Origin: an uncultured Lachnospiraceae bacterium
Lineage (GTDB): Bacteria; Bacillota_A; Clostridia; Lachnospirales; Lachnospiraceae
Reading direction: 5' to 3'
DNA: 22,399 nt
Assembly (NCBI GenBank): GCA_947302185.1
Contig: CAMYVI010000008.1
Location: 1 to 22,399 of the forward strand
In this document: positions 7,665 to 13,440 of the stretch, piece by piece
Numbering within the stretch: position 1 is the first letter of the stretch
How the letters are laid out: each line of letters begins with the position of its first letter
The notes under the pieces: model-generated
The model's input: only the letters and a program-made list of their open reading frames with translations
What the model was told of the DNA's origin: nothing
The model's database searches: none
Translations under genes and position numbers: made by a program

Positions 7665-8554
7665 ATGAATTACTTTGCTGTTGATGTCGGAGGAACATTT
7701 GTAAAATACGCTGTCATGAATTCAGACGGCGATTTTCTTGAGAAAGGAAAGTTTCCGAGTATAGCGGATGACAGGCAGAAGTTCCTTGATTCGGTAGAGG
7801 AACATATCATCGTCTTGCCGGTATTGCGATCAGTATGGCCGGGATTCTTGATGTGGAGTCGGGTTATGCCTATAACGGCGGAGCAATCTACTGCGTAAAC
7901 GAGATGAACATCGCGGAATACTTTTCCTCCAAATGCGGCGTACCTGTTACGATCGAGAATGATGCTAAGGCGGCAGCTCAGGCTGAACTCTGGAAAGGGA
8001 ATCTGAGTGATGCAGGGAGCGGCGTAGTCATAGTTATCGGAACTGCAGTCGGCGGAGCGGTAATCATTGACAGGAAAATAGTCCGCGGTAAGGATTTTTT
8101 TGCCGGTGAGTTCAGCTACATTCTCCGCAGAGAGGGAAATGTGAGAGACTTCAGGCATATCTGGGGGAGCGATGGGGGCGCTCGGGGGCTGATCGGGCTC
8201 TTGGCAGAGAAAAAAGGTATTCCTTATGAGGAGCTTGACGGATTCAGGGCGTTTGAAATGATAAACAGCGGAGACGAGGATGCTGTAGGGGTCCTCCACG
8301 AATACTGTTCCGGACTCGCCACCAGAATCTGGAATCTGCATGCTGTCCTTGACCCGGACAGGTTCCTTATCGGCGGCGGAATCAGCGAGCAGCCGGTCCT
8401 TATAGAAGCACTTCGTGAGGAAATGGACCGTATCATGGAAGTCATGCCGGAAAGTCTGAAGAAGCCGGAAATAAGAGCATGTAAATACTTTAATGATTCC
8501 AATCTGATCGGGGCGCTGTACGCTCATCTTATGCGGTTTCCGGTGCAGTCATGA
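7665..8554 (+). pseudogene. ROK family sugar kinase, frameshifted
   Basis: Two overlapping frames together make one ROK (repressor-ORF-kinase, hexokinase-like) protein. The first frame, from ATG 7665 with AGGGAG seven bases upstream, carries the phosphate-binding start VDVGGTFVKYAVM. It loses homology after about 7805 and stops at 7898. The second frame, -1 relative to it, supplies AGIAISMAGILD, the sugar-binding IENDAKAAAQAELWKG, the phosphate-2 region VIGTAVGGAVI, GKDFFAGEFSY, and FLIGGGISEQP to the stop at 8554. The second frame has a stop at 7787-7789, so the shift lies within about 7790-7825. The join seems short by several residues, suggesting a small out-of-frame deletion. The zinc motif CxCGxxGC of many ROK proteins is absent, as in related BglK-like forms. 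An assembly error is the main alternative. The second frame from ATG 7835 alone would lack the nucleotide-binding start. Confidence 0.8.
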
Positions 8555-8572
8555 CGAAAAGCGCAGGCAATC

Positions 8573-8601
8573 TTTACATCTATTACCATATGTGCTATAG
8601 T
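8573..8601 (+). promoter_or_regulatory. Promoter of the folT transcript
   Basis: -35 TTTACA (8573-8578, five of six), a 17-base spacer, and -10 TATAGT (8596-8601, five of six). The start would be near 8608, giving a leader of about 260 nt that holds the structured element at 8621-8685 and the riboswitch. Confidence 0.75.
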
Positions 8602-8620
8602 AGGCGCGTATAACAAAGGC

Positions 8621-8685
8621 ATCCGTGCAGGCAGAAATGTAAAACGGCATTCGCCGGAATGCTACATTACAGAAGCTGTACGGGT
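8621..8685 (+). ncRNA. Unassigned structured leader element upstream of the THF riboswitch
   Basis: ATCCGTGCAG (8621-8630) pairs with CTGTACGGGT (8676-8685) over ten positions with two G-U pairs. Inside, AATGTA pairs with TACATT, and GCATTC pairs with GAATGC around a GCCG tetraloop. The whole makes a branched or interrupted hairpin of about 65 nt at the start of the transcript. It does not carry the conserved THF riboswitch core bases and I do not recognise it as another riboswitch class. Confidence 0.45.
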
Positions 8686-8704
8686 GAGAAATTTAATACT
8701 GTCA

Positions 8705-8803
8705 GGCAGAGTAGAATCTGGCGCGTTAAGTGCTGCATGTACGGGGAGTTGACATGCGGACGAAAAGCAGTGGCTTGCGGTGCCGGATTCGAATCCCACT
8801 GCT
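8705..8803 (+). ncRNA. Tetrahydrofolate (THF) riboswitch
   Basis: The conserved pieces of the folT-type THF riboswitch appear in order: GAGTAG (8709-8714), GCGTTAAGTG (8723-8732), a GGGA-like loop, ACGAA (8760-8764), GCGGTG and GAATCC near the 3' end. The helices fit. P1 is GCAG with CTGC (8706-8709/8799-8802). P2 is GAATCTGG with CCGGATTC (8714-8721/8783-8790, one G-U). P3 is GCATGT with ACATGC (8735-8740/8752-8757). It binds reduced folates and lowers expression of the downstream gene. The gene it precedes encodes a FolT-like S component, which matches the known partner of this class. Confidence 0.92.
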
Positions 8804-8858
8804 ACATAAACACGGAAAATATCTCCTTATGTAGTTAGAGGATAACTGCGAAAGGAGG
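8802..8858 (+). promoter_or_regulatory. Likely translational expression platform of the THF riboswitch
   Basis: CTACATAA (8802-8809) pairs perfectly with TTATGTAG (8827-8834). CTCCTT (8823-8828) can instead pair with AAGGAG (8852-8857) of the folT ribosome site. The first hairpin shares two bases with P1 and two with the anti-Shine-Dalgarno. Ligand-stabilised P1 would therefore weaken the hairpin, free the anti-Shine-Dalgarno and block translation. There is no T-run, so control is more likely translational than by termination. This is read from base pairing only. Confidence 0.55.
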
Positions 8859-8868
8859 TTTTTGTTCA

Positions 8869-9402
8869 ATGTTCAGAGAATCGGCAAATGAGCTTCGCAA
8901 AGTTCAGGTAATCGCTGTCTGCGGCATCATGGGTGCACTCGCAATAGTACTCGGTTATGTTGCCACGATCAAGATCGGAGATTATATAAGAGTCGGTTTT
9001 TCATTCCTGCCGAATGTCATTATCGATTTTTTATACGGTCCTGTTGTCGGAGGCATCTTCGGCGGCGTTATGGATATTGTCAAGTATCTTATGAATCCGA
9101 CAGGTCCTTTCTTTCCCGGATTTACGATCAGTGCGATTATCGGTGCAGTCATATACGGCGTTATACTTTACAGACAGAACATCACGATATTGAGAGTTTT
9201 TACGGCACAGCTGATAGTAAAAGCAGTTGTTAACATTTTTCTCAATACAATCTGGCTTGTATTACTATACGAGAACGGGTTTTATGCAATTCTTCCCGGG
9301 AGAATCATCTCCAATGCTGTCATGCTGCCGATCGATACGATCCTCACATATGCAGTTCTTACGTTCATACAGAAAAATATAAGGCATCTCATGCCAATGT
9401 AA
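8869..9402 (+). CDS. folT: Folate ECF transporter S component (FolT-like)
   Basis: A 177-residue integral membrane protein, the substrate-binding S component that captures folate and works with a shared EcfA-EcfA'-EcfT energising module (not in this window). It has five or six hydrophobic helices. After a short cytoplasmic helix comes ALAIVLGYVATIKIGDYIRVGFSFLP, then the family-typical DFLYGPVVGGIFGGVMDIVKYL and NPTGPFFPGFTISAIIGAVIYG. The PTGPFF run and the GFSFLPN motif are typical of FolT. The specificity is supported independently by the THF riboswitch in its leader. AAGGAGG is ten bases before the ATG. It appears to be a single-gene transcript, with a hairpin just beyond the stop. Confidence 0.92.
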   Translation: MFRESANELRKVQVIAVCGIMGALAIVLGYVATIKIGDYIRVGFSFLPNVIIDFLYGPVVGGIFGGVMDIVKYLMNPTGPFFPGFTISAIIGAVIYGVILYRQNITILRVFTAQLIVKAVVNIFLNTIWLVLLYENGFYAILPGRIISNAVMLPIDTILTYAVLTFIQKNIRHLMPM

Positions 9403-9418
9403 GAACCTGCAGCATGTT

Positions 9419-9456
9419 CAAGAACGCCTCGGCATTCTTGCCGCGACGTGCGCAGC
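9419..9456 (-). repeat. Dispersed intergenic repeat, copy B (hairpin after folT)
   Basis: On the minus strand this reads TGCGCA, then GCGGCAAGAATGCCGAG, the same core as copy A at 7563-7595 in opposite orientation. The part at 9419-9440 is itself nearly palindromic: CAAGAACGC pairs with GCATTCTTG around CTCG, with one G-U. It may act as a weak terminator or message-stabilising hairpin for folT, though no T-run follows. Confidence 0.5.
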
Positions 9457-9504
9457 GCGATGAAGAATAAACCGGGAAAGCTTACATCATTGAAACTGTT
9501 TGAC

Positions 9505-9532
9505 TTGAAAATTGTCACATTACGATTATAAT
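9505..9532 (+). promoter_or_regulatory. Promoter of the STAS-kinase-glycosyltransferase operon
   Basis: -35 TTGAAA (9505-9510, five of six), a 16-base spacer, and a perfect -10 TATAAT (9527-9532). Transcription would start near 9539, about 48 bases before the STAS gene. This is a sigma-A-type promoter; I see no obvious alternative-sigma site. Confidence 0.7.
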
Positions 9533-9586
9533 TAATGATATACTAATATAAAAACACAGAGGCAGCAGGACTGCCAGGGAGGGAAT

Positions 9587-9883
9587 ATGGATATAAATCT
9601 TCAAAGAGACGATAGCAACCTTACAATAGCTCTTACAGGCAGACTTGACACAATAACATCGCCGAAGCTGGATGATGTACTTCACGCAGAAATCAAAGGT
9701 GTGGATGAACTTGTGTTTGATCTTGAACAGCTTGAATATATTTCTTCAGCCGGTCTGCGTGTTCTCCTTGCTGCGCAGAAGATTATGAATAAGCAGGGGA
9801 CGATGGTGGTCAGAAATGTAAAGCCTATGATTATGGAAATTTTCGAAGTCACCGGATTCGATAGTATTTTGACGATTGAATAA
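9587..9883 (+). CDS. STAS domain protein, anti-sigma factor antagonist type
   Basis: A 98-residue single STAS domain like SpoIIAA or RsbV, the phosphorylatable switch in partner-switching systems. Key features are TGRLDTITSPKL (residues 17-28), the central strand LVFDLEQLEYISSAGLRVLL, and the C-terminal IFEVTGFDSI. By alignment with SpoIIAA (Ser58) and RsbV (Ser56), the expected phosphosite is Ser54 in YISSAGL. In the unphosphorylated state such proteins bind the cognate HATPase kinase. GGGAGG precedes the ATG. The HATPase gene follows 85 bases later, and the usual third partner, a sigma factor gene, is not adjacent. Confidence 0.93.
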   Translation: MDINLQRDDSNLTIALTGRLDTITSPKLDDVLHAEIKGVDELVFDLEQLEYISSAGLRVLLAAQKIMNKQGTMVVRNVKPMIMEIFEVTGFDSILTIE

Positions 9884-9893
9884 GAAATATGCA

Positions 9894-9920
9894 GTTACTG
9901 TTCAGGAAGCTGACAGTAAC
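9894..9920 (+). repeat. Hairpin between the STAS and HATPase genes
   Basis: GTTACTGTTCAG (9894-9905) and CTGACAGTAAC (9910-9920) form an 11-bp stem with one bulged T around a GAAG loop. No T-run follows, so it is not a standard terminator. It may set the protein ratio of the two partners through processing or partial attenuation, or protect the upstream message. Confidence 0.55.
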
Positions 9921-9968
9921 ATTTACTGAATCAGAAAATACTTTTTGTGTAAAAGAAAGGATTTTCAT

Positions 9969-10379
9969 ATGGCACAGATCACTGTAACTGCTATTCTGGA
10001 TAATCTTCCTGTAGTTACGCAATTCATCGAGGAACAGCTGGAAATGGCCGGCTGCTCGATGAAAACGATGATGCAGATAGATACGGCAGCGGATGAAATA
10101 TACAGTAATATATCATACTATGCCTATCCTAAGGAAAGTCCGGGGGAAGCAGTCGTTTCGGTTGATGCCGACGATGAAAGTAAAGAGGCGGTCCTTACAT
10201 TTGAAGATACCGGAATCGCATTTGATCCGCTAAGTGTAGGTCAGCCTGATACGTCTCTTCCGGCAGAAGACCGTGTCGCGGGCGGTTTGGGAATTTTCCT
10301 TGTGAGAAAGCTGATGGATGAGGTCACGTATAAAAGGGTAGATCAGAAAAACATTCTCAAACTGAGAAAGAAGTGGTAA
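9969..10379 (+). CDS. HATPase protein, RsbW/SpoIIAB-like serine kinase (anti-sigma factor type)
   Basis: A 136-residue GHKL-ATPase domain protein of the HATPase_c_2 group. The N box is DEIYSNISYYAYP (Glu43 and Asn47 contacting Mg-ATP), the G1 box is FEDTGIAFDP (residues 78-87), and the G2 box is GGLGIFLV (105-112), which ends the ATP lid. Proteins of this type phosphorylate a partner STAS protein and sequester an output protein. The open frame extends back to TTG 9945, but AAGGA seven bases before ATG 9969 and the typical short N-terminus favour that start. Its stop lies just before the glycosyltransferase start, pointing to translational coupling. Confidence 0.88.
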   Translation: MAQITVTAILDNLPVVTQFIEEQLEMAGCSMKTMMQIDTAADEIYSNISYYAYPKESPGEAVVSVDADDESKEAVLTFEDTGIAFDPLSVGQPDTSLPAEDRVAGGLGIFLVRKLMDEVTYKRVDQKNILKLRKKW

Positions 10380-10387
10380 CAGACGGA

Positions 10388-11458
10388 ATGAGAAATAAAA
10401 GCGTCATCCTTATTCCGGCATATGATCCGCCCGACAGCTTAATACAATATGTAGCGGAACTGATGGAAGTCGGATACGAAGATATCATCGTCGTTGATGA
10501 CGGAAGCCGCGACGATAAACAGTATATATTTGACACGCTGGAGGATGGCGGATGTCGTGTTCTGCATCATGACAAGAACCGCGGGAAGGGAATCGCTATA
10601 AAAACCGGTCTGTTTTATTATAGCGGAAAATATGAGGGACTGGCGGACGGTGTGATTACTGTCAACTCTGACGGTACCGATCCCATCAGGGATATCGACC
10701 GCATTAGTGAAGTCCTTCATGAACAAAAATCGGAAAAGCAGCCTCATCTGGTCACAGCTGTCAGAGATTTCGACAGCCCTAATATCACAGCTGAAAGCGT
10801 CAGAGCCAATGTTTTCATGACTATGGTCTTCAGATGGATTTTCGGCGTCCGAATCGGGGACGTTCTATGTGGTCTCAGAGGCATTCCTGATGCGCGTGTT
10901 CAGACATGTCTCACATTTCCTGAGAAAACATATGCATACGATGTGGCACAGTTGATCGGATTTATTAAAGAAGGAGTAGAGGAAGTCCCCGTAAAGATTC
11001 CGCCCGGGAATCCTGAGGCGGAACAGCATTTCAGAAAAATCAAACATACATTTCTGATTAATGTTGTTATATGGCGAAAACTGATGATTTTCGGTGCGAC
11101 ATCGATCATTGCGGCACTGCTTGATATCATCCTTTTCTGGTATTTGACGAAATACGTTCTCACAGGGGTCAGATACCCGATTATTGTCGGAACGGTTTTG
11201 GCGAGAATCGTATCTGCGACCCTGAATTATAATCTGAGCCGCAGACTCGTGTTCAAGACAAACGAAAGCAAGCGAAAGTCATTCAGTCAGTTCTTTACAT
11301 TGGCGGCGGTTCAGTGCGGCATATCTGCTATGAGTGTCCATTTTCTGGAAATGCTTTTTGACGGTGCAGCCGTTCCCATCAAGATTGTTATCGATTTGTT
11401 TTTGTTTTTTGTTGCTTATAAGATTCAGGATAAATTTATATTCGTCTCAAGAAAATAA
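10388..11458 (+). CDS. GT2 glycosyltransferase fused to a GtrA-like membrane domain
   Basis: A 356-residue protein with two parts. Residues 1-225 are a family 2 glycosyltransferase: ILIPAYDPP at the start, VVDDGSRDD (35-43) for the nucleotide-sugar, NRGKGIAIKTG (64-74), and DVLCGLRGI (158-166). The metal-binding DxD of relatives such as dolichol-phosphate mannose synthase is NSD here (93-95). Residues 231-352 form four membrane helices of the GtrA/DPMS type, including LARIVSATLNYNLSRRLVFK. Such proteins add a sugar to a polyprenyl phosphate or flip the product. Starts are possible at GTG 10373, overlapping the kinase stop, or ATG 10388; I prefer the latter for its canonical N-terminus. It is last in the STAS operon and is followed by a strong terminator. 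Confidence 0.9.
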   Translation: MRNKSVILIPAYDPPDSLIQYVAELMEVGYEDIIVVDDGSRDDKQYIFDTLEDGGCRVLHHDKNRGKGIAIKTGLFYYSGKYEGLADGVITVNSDGTDPIRDIDRISEVLHEQKSEKQPHLVTAVRDFDSPNITAESVRANVFMTMVFRWIFGVRIGDVLCGLRGIPDARVQTCLTFPEKTYAYDVAQLIGFIKEGVEEVPVKIPPGNPEAEQHFRKIKHTFLINVVIWRKLMIFGATSIIAALLDIILFWYLTKYVLTGVRYPIIVGTVLARIVSATLNYNLSRRLVFKTNESKRKSFSQFFTLAAVQCGISAMSVHFLEMLFDGAAVPIKIVIDLFLFFVAYKIQDKFIFVSRK

Positions 11459-11462
11459 ATAT

Positions 11463-11508
11463 AAAAATCATCTCAGCAGTGACTGTGGCCACACTGAGAT
11501 GATTTTTT
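11463..11508. terminator. Bidirectional terminator
   Basis: Left arm ATCATCTCAG (11467-11476) and right arm CTGAGATGAT (11494-11503) form a 10-bp stem, flanked by A5 on the left and T6 on the right, so both strands carry a U-tract. It ends the GT2-GtrA transcript rightward and the PurF paralogue transcript leftward. Confidence 0.92.
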
Positions 11509-11535
11509 ATTCTTCTTAATTCATCATGTCATTAG

Positions 11536-12951
11536 CTATTCTCTGCCGTTCCAGCAGTATGTGCAGAGGTTCTCTTCAGGGATGCCTACAGATTTCAACA
11601 TATCATCGAGACGGTTATAGCGAAGAGATGTGAAGCCCATTTCCTTGCAGATTCCGTCGAGCATTCGCTGATATCGGTCACTGTCCGGATTGGCATAATC
11701 ATCAAGGATCGTGCGGTCGACATCTCCGCCTTCTTCCTTACTGATGATTCTTCTCGCAATGAGCTCCATTTCAGATGTCGCTCTGGAGAAGTTGATGTAT
11801 TTACAGTCGAACAGAATCGGAGGGCAGGCAGGTCTGACATGTACTTCTTTAGCTCCGCTTCTGTAAAGAAATTCCGTCGTTTCCCGGAGCTGTGTTCCTC
11901 TTACTATTGAATCATCAATCAGAAGCAGTCTCTGATTTGCGATAAGTTCATGAACGGGAATCAGTTTCATTTTTGCAATCAGATCGCGCTTTGTCTGCAT
12001 CGTCGGCATGAAAGATCTGGGCCATGTCGGCGTATATTTGATAAACGGACGGGAAAACGGTACGCCGGATTCATTGGCGTAGCCGACCGCATGTGCCGTT
12101 CCGGAATCGGGAACGCCTGCGACAGCATCTATATGATCCCTGGACATTGCATCCCGCTTTGCGAGGTAGCTTCCGCAGCGGACTCTCATGCCCTCGACGG
12201 AAACGCCTTCATAGCTGGAGGCAGGGTATCCGTAATAGACCCACAGGAATGTGCAGATCCGCATTTTCTTTCCCGGTGCCGACAGCGTTGTCACTCCGTC
12301 GGGAGTCATGATGCAGATCTCACCCGGCCCTAATTCCTTGAAGTCGCTGTAGCCGAGGTTCAGGTACGCAAACGACTCGAGACTGGCACAGAATCCGTTA
12401 TCCTTTTTTCCTATTACAAGCGGAGTTCTTCCCAGACGGTCTCTTGCACAATAAATGCCGATTGGCGTAAGAAGCAGAATCGTCATAGACCCGTCAATAA
12501 TATCCTGCGCATATCTGATGCCGTCGACAAGGTTGGCCTTTTGATTGATCAGGGCAGCTACGAGTTCGGTAGCGTTAATGATACCGCCCCGCATCTCCTG
12601 AAATTGCACACCCTGCAGTCCCAGGATTTTTCTGGCGAGGGCATCTATGTTATTTATTCTTCCTACAGTCGTAATAGCGTAAGTTCCGTGGTGGGAGCGC
12701 ACAACCAGCGGCTGCGGCTCATAATCTGAAATACATCCAAGTCCCATATAACCGTTCATTTCGTTAACGTCACGTTCGAACTTTGTTCGGAAGGGGCTGT
12801 TCTCAATATTGTGGATGGCACGATTGAAACCTTCTTCGCCGTAAACGACCATTCCGGCTCTTCGTGTTCCGAGGTGTGAATGGTAATCTGTTCCGAAAAA
12901 AAGGTCAAATACACAGTCTTCTTTTAAAGTAGAAGCAAAAAATCCTCCCAT
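11536..12951 (-). CDS. Amidophosphoribosyltransferase (PurF) paralogue lacking the glutaminase active site
   Basis: A 471-residue homologue of PurF, which normally makes phosphoribosylamine from PRPP and glutamine. The C-terminal half is intact: the PRPP loop LLLIDDSIVRGTQ (residues 342-354), plus cysteines 233, 383, 463 and 466 matching the four Fe-S ligands of Bacillus-type PurF. The N-terminal Ntn-hydrolase half is recognisable but degenerate. It starts MGGFFAS where PurF has (M)CGVFG, so the nucleophilic Cys1 is Gly. The oxyanion NG of HNGNL is VG in TVGRI, the SDTE aspartate is Ala in NATE, and the RYST stretch is not conserved. It may use free ammonia, another donor, or be regulatory. 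AGGAG is five bases before the ATG, so no upstream Cys start is missed. A true purF is expected elsewhere in the genome. It is transcribed alone from 13053-13058. Confidence 0.88.
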   Translation of the reverse strand: MGGFFASTLKEDCVFDLFFGTDYHSHLGTRRAGMVVYGEEGFNRAIHNIENSPFRTKFERDVNEMNGYMGLGCISDYEPQPLVVRSHHGTYAITTVGRINNIDALARKILGLQGVQFQEMRGGIINATELVAALINQKANLVDGIRYAQDIIDGSMTILLLTPIGIYCARDRLGRTPLVIGKKDNGFCASLESFAYLNLGYSDFKELGPGEICIMTPDGVTTLSAPGKKMRICTFLWVYYGYPASSYEGVSVEGMRVRCGSYLAKRDAMSRDHIDAVAGVPDSGTAHAVGYANESGVPFSRPFIKYTPTWPRSFMPTMQTKRDLIAKMKLIPVHELIANQRLLLIDDSIVRGTQLRETTEFLYRSGAKEVHVRPACPPILFDCKYINFSRATSEMELIARRIISKEEGGDVDRTILDDYANPDSDRYQRMLDGICKEMGFTSLRYNRLDDMLKSVGIPEENLCTYCWNGRE

Positions 12952-13000
12952 ACACTCTCCTTTTTGCGATTATATAAATATGCAAACAGCACGACAAATA

Positions 13001-13045
13001 CCCGATTTCCGGCTGCGCCTTTGCAGTGTGAAATCGGGAAGTATT
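13001..13045 (-). repeat. Stem-loop at the very 5' end of the PurF-paralogue transcript
   Basis: CCCGATTTC (13001-13009) and GAAATCGGG (13030-13038) are perfect 9-base inverted copies with an inner CTGC/GCAG pairing. AATA/TATT extends the stem past a two-base bulge. The predicted transcription start (about 13046) places the hairpin at the 5' terminus of the message. It is not followed by a T-run. A 5' message-stabilising structure or a regulator-binding RNA are both possible. Confidence 0.55.
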
Positions 13046-13052
13046 CCTTCAT

Positions 13053-13061
13053 ATTATAACA
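13053..13061 (-). promoter_or_regulatory. Extended -10 promoter of the PurF paralogue
   Basis: On the minus strand TGTTATAAT gives a perfect -10 (13053-13058) with the TGn extension. The -35 region is weak. The leader would be about 95 nt. Confidence 0.6.
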
Positions 13062-13200
13062 AATAAATGAGCGGATGTTTGTATTTTTTTTGATACCGGA
13101 AAACGGAAACTTATTGAACTTTCCGCAAGAAACAGGCAGTATCACAGGCTTACAAAAATAAATATTCGAGTGCGTGGACACAAAATGGACAAAAAACAAA

Positions 13201-13235
13201 GGTAAACTTGGTGGTGCTACTAAGTAAAACTTGGT
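13201..13235 (+). repeat. Direct repeats in the divergent intergenic region
   Basis: GTAAACTTGGT (13202-13212) and GTAAAACTTGGT (13224-13235) are direct copies about two helical turns apart, upstream of the likely XRE promoter. The spacing is what one expects for a pair of protein-binding sites. The rest of the 489-base gap (12952-13440) holds only the promoters and inverted repeats listed separately; I see no gene in it. Confidence 0.4.
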
Positions 13236-13276
13236 AAAAAGCGGGATAAAAATGAGAAATTCAGTCTGTTTCTTGG

Positions 13277-13305
13277 TTGTAAATGGAATTGCTTAATTTT
13301 ATTCT
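13277..13305 (+). promoter_or_regulatory. Possible promoter of the XRE regulator gene
   Basis: -35 TTGTAA (13277-13282) and -10 TATTCT (13300-13305) are separated by 17 bases, with four of six consensus bases each. The leader would be about 125 nt and would contain the inverted repeat at 13336-13382. Confidence 0.4.
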
Positions 13306-13335
13306 TTAGCTGTGAGGCAAGGTTGAACAATATAT

Positions 13336-13382
13336 CTTGCGCATGTCCTGAAAATCCCCAATAAAAGTTCGGCATGCGCAGG
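13336..13382. repeat. Inverted repeat upstream of the XRE gene
   Basis: CTTGCGCATG (13336-13345) and CATGCGCAGG (13373-13382) are inverted copies matching at nine of ten positions, with 27 bases between. It lies about 60 bases before the regulator start and may be an autoregulatory operator or a leader hairpin. Confidence 0.45.
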
Positions 13383-13440
13383 TCAGGTGTTCACGGGAAA
13401 CAGACAGAGTGTTCCGAAACAGAAAACAGTGGAGGTGAAG

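Noticed and set aside
7790..7825. Programmed -1 frameshifting in the ROK gene
   Set aside because: No slippery heptamer or downstream pseudoknot is apparent; a mutation or read error is simpler.
7670..8527. 285-codon leftward frame covering the ROK kinase
   Set aside because: The plus strand carries conserved ROK motifs throughout; the long antisense frame is a shadow and matches nothing I know.
8766..8803. A tRNA-like T-arm (GGATTCGAATCC) with an 8-bp stem that could suggest a tRNA 3' half
   Set aside because: No anticodon arm or D-arm fits upstream, and the same bases complete the conserved THF riboswitch core, which precedes a FolT gene.
9945..9968. Upstream TTG start for the HATPase gene
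   Set aside because: It has no ribosome site, while ATG 9969 has AAGGA at seven bases and gives the usual N-terminus.
12924..13199. 91-codon leftward frame upstream of the PurF paralogue
   Set aside because: It spans the promoter and 5' stem-loop and overlaps the gene start out of frame; no ribosome site.
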